DNA of 64,000 nt from Flavobacterium sp. 83. Its GTDB lineage: Bacteria; Bacteroidota; Bacteroidia; Flavobacteriales; Flavobacteriaceae. The translations under genes and the position numbers were made by a program. Each line of letters begins with the position of its first letter. Positions within the stretch are counted from its first letter, which is position 1. This document shows positions 62,595 to 64,000 of the stretch, piece by piece. A model generated the notes under the pieces. The model was not told the origin of the DNA, made no database searches, and was given only the letters and a program-made list of their open reading frames with translations. The stretch is taken from positions 3,410,001 to 3,474,000 of the forward strand of contig NZ_JQMS01000001.1 of the NCBI RefSeq assembly GCF_000744835.1, written 5' to 3'.

Positions 62595-64000
62595 ATGGTA
62601 ACAGTCTTTAAAAACTTCAACGAGGTTGTAGAACACAAAACAATTTCAACAATTTTAGAAGAAATCAAAACAGGAAAGTACAAACATTCAATTGTTTACT
62701 TGAGAAAATCATTACTTGAGAAAAAGGAAGAGGCTTACAACAAAGCCAAAAAATCACTTCCAGCATTCACACCTTCGGGTAAGTTTGTTGGAGGTCGAAA
62801 ATTGGAATTCCTAGCGGATTATTCAAATTGTATTATTCTAGACATCGACAAATTAAGTAAAACCGATTTGCAAAATGCTTCGCATTTGGCCAATCAAAGT
62901 GAGTTCACTTTTGCCAGTTTCATAAGTCCATCTGGAAACGGATTGAAAATTCTAGTCAAAATCAATTCAGATAAAGCCAATCACAAAGAAGCGTTTCTAT
63001 TGGTACAAGCACATTATGAGAATATTTTAAAATTGGAAATAGACAAATCAGGGAAAGATGTAACAAGATTATGTTTCTATTCTTTTGATGAAAATCTATA
63101 TCTAAATGAGAACGCTTCCGTTTTTATTACATCAATTCCAGTCGAAATTCCCGAGATTGTCATTCCAAGCATAGACAAAGGAACTCAACCAGAACCAGTC
63201 CAAGACCAATATGCAATATACAACCACTGCATAAAATTCACTGAAAAAAAAGTGCAATTCGAGAATGGTAGTCGCAACGTATTCGTCCATCAATTAGCGT
63301 GTAACCTAAACCGTAAAGGCGTATCGCTTCAAGAAGCTCTAGGATATATTTTAACCGATTTTGGATATGATGAAAAAGAAGTAACTCAAGCAGTAAATAG
63401 TGCCTATGGAAATATTCACGAGTTCGGTAAAAATGAGAAATTTGAAGCTCCTAAAAAACCAACTCAAAAACCCCAAAAAACAACAACTATTTTAGATGAT
63501 GAAGACGACGAAGACAAACCAAAACCAACACAAATTGACCGTTTAGAGTTGTTTTTATCAAACAAATATGTATTTCGGCACAATATCGTTTCTGGTAAAT
63601 TAGAGTTCCAATATTTCGGTAAAAAGAAGTGGAATGTAATGAATGATTTTATAGAAAACTCTATGCTTAGAGAGTGTTTAAAAGGTCGAATTAAAACCAA
63701 TCTTTCATCATTACGAAACTTGCTTTATTCTGATTTTTGTGTGCTGTTCAATCCATTTGAAGATTACTTTTTCAACTTACCAACTTATGATGAAAAGACC
63801 GATTACATTACCGAATTAGCCAACACCATAACAACCACAAAACAAGAACTTTGGCAGCAATGTTTCAAAAAATGGTTAGTAGCAATGGTAGGTTGTGTTC
63901 TCGATGATAAAGTAATCAATCACACTGTAATTGTATTTAGTGGTAAACAAGGTTTAGGTAAAACGACTTGGGTAGAGAAACTCGTTCCCAAACCTTTGAA
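62595..64000 (+). CDS. VirE_N (BT4734-like) / VapE replication protein, 3' end outside window
   Basis: The frame is open from the ATG at 62595 to the end of the window (468 codons, no stop). The N-terminal part (about 1-200) resembles the VirE N-terminal/BT4734-like primase-type domain with YSNCIILDIDKLSK, FISPSGNGLKILVKI and DVTRLCFYSFD. A helical segment (about 205-270) and an acidic linker (DDEDDEDKPKP) follow. The last part begins a VapE-type P-loop ATPase with Walker A SGKQGLGKTTW (K456). Together they suggest a primase-helicase for replication of the element. Confidence 0.85.
   Translation, partial: MVTVFKNFNEVVEHKTISTILEEIKTGKYKHSIVYLRKSLLEKKEEAYNKAKKSLPAFTPSGKFVGGRKLEFLADYSNCIILDIDKLSKTDLQNASHLANQSEFTFASFISPSGNGLKILVKINSDKANHKEAFLLVQAHYENILKLEIDKSGKDVTRLCFYSFDENLYLNENASVFITSIPVEIPEIVIPSIDKGTQPEPVQDQYAIYNHCIKFTEKKVQFENGSRNVFVHQLACNLNRKGVSLQEALGYILTDFGYDEKEVTQAVNSAYGNIHEFGKNEKFEAPKKPTQKPQKTTTILDDEDDEDKPKPTQIDRLELFLSNKYVFRHNIVSGKLEFQYFGKKKWNVMNDFIENSMLRECLKGRIKTNLSSLRNLLYSDFCVLFNPFEDYFFNLPTYDEKTDYITELANTITTTKQELWQQCFKKWLVAMVGCVLDDKVINHTVIVFSGKQGLGKTTWVEKLVPKPL

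Larger units (their letters stand above)
59696..64000 (+). mobile_element. Left part of an integrative element (open at window end)
   Basis: Begins with a tyrosine recombinase directly after the terminated trp operon and continues with an unknown protein, an excisionase-like HTH protein, a tiny Cys-rich frame and a VirE_N/VapE-type replication protein. This gene set is typical of Bacteroidetes integrative elements and phage satellites. No capsid, conjugation or cargo genes are yet visible, so the type of element is undecided. Confidence 0.75.

Overview
The window comes from a low-GC flavobacterium, most likely Flavobacterium or a close relative. Evidence for this is a type IX secretion (SprB/SprF-type) adhesin locus, Bacteroidetes-type promoters (TTG about 19-22 nt upstream of TAnnTTTG), the near absence of Shine-Dalgarno sequences, YceI and PorP/SprF families, a fused NagB/PIG-L protein, and an IS982-type element with Bacteroidetes-like features. 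No rRNA, tRNA or CRISPR array was seen.

Layout: (1) 1-5.9 kb, an amino-sugar/sialic-acid catabolic operon: 3' end of a sialate O-acetylesterase, an AGE-type 2-epimerase, NagA, a DMT permease and a NagB deaminase fused to a PIG-L domain, closed by a strong terminator. (2) 6-9 kb, a second DMT exporter, a degraded small membrane-protein frame, a TerB-like protein and a two-repeat lipoprotein. (3) 9.3-17.4 kb, a 2334-residue SprB-like surface protein with its SprF partner. (4) 17.5-27.9 kb, GapN, then a sulfide/persulfide and microaerobic-respiration cluster: rhodanese, Crp/Fnr regulator, TauE/SafE exporter, cytochrome bd (cydAB), a CstB-like persulfide dioxygenase-rhodanese, small membrane proteins, a methyltransferase-HMA fusion, thioredoxin and a LOG-family protein. 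(5) 28.3-41.9 kb, three very large PAS-containing signalling proteins (a hybrid kinase, a CheB-CheR-PAS fusion and a 1875-residue hybrid kinase), with two identical 998-bp IS copies between the last two. (6) 42-48.6 kb, a TolC-HlyD-RND efflux operon ending in a PII-like protein and a DUF2892-like membrane protein. (7) 48.7-51.4 kb, a MarR regulator, a nitroreductase and two YceI paralogues. (8) 51.4-59.3 kb, a complete trp operon (E-G-[GNAT]-D-C-F-B-[GGCT]-A) preceded by a Trp-codon leader peptide and attenuator. (9) 59.7-64 kb, the start of an integrative element: tyrosine recombinase, unknown protein, HTH protein, a tiny Cys-rich frame and a VirE_N/VapE protein running off the window.

The most interesting signal is regulatory. 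Three promoters (SafE exporter, CstB-like operon, TolC-RND efflux operon) each carry a 16-bp Crp-like palindrome (TGTRA-N6-TYAC) whose centre lies exactly 36.5 bp before the end of the TTTG of the -7 element, i.e. about -41.5 from the expected start of transcription. The Crp/Fnr protein encoded among them has the RExxxR recognition helix that fits such half-sites. This predicts one regulon joining persulfide detoxification, sulfur-anion export and an RND pump 18 kb away. A different palindrome (TTACGG-N4-CCGTAA) sits at the same geometry upstream of the giant adhesin and, with one change, upstream of a possible TerB-gene promoter. A second strong signal is a structured intergenic repeat found twice in opposite orientations, whose end stems change in a compensating way between copies.

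All product names are from reading motifs and family resemblance; no database search was run.
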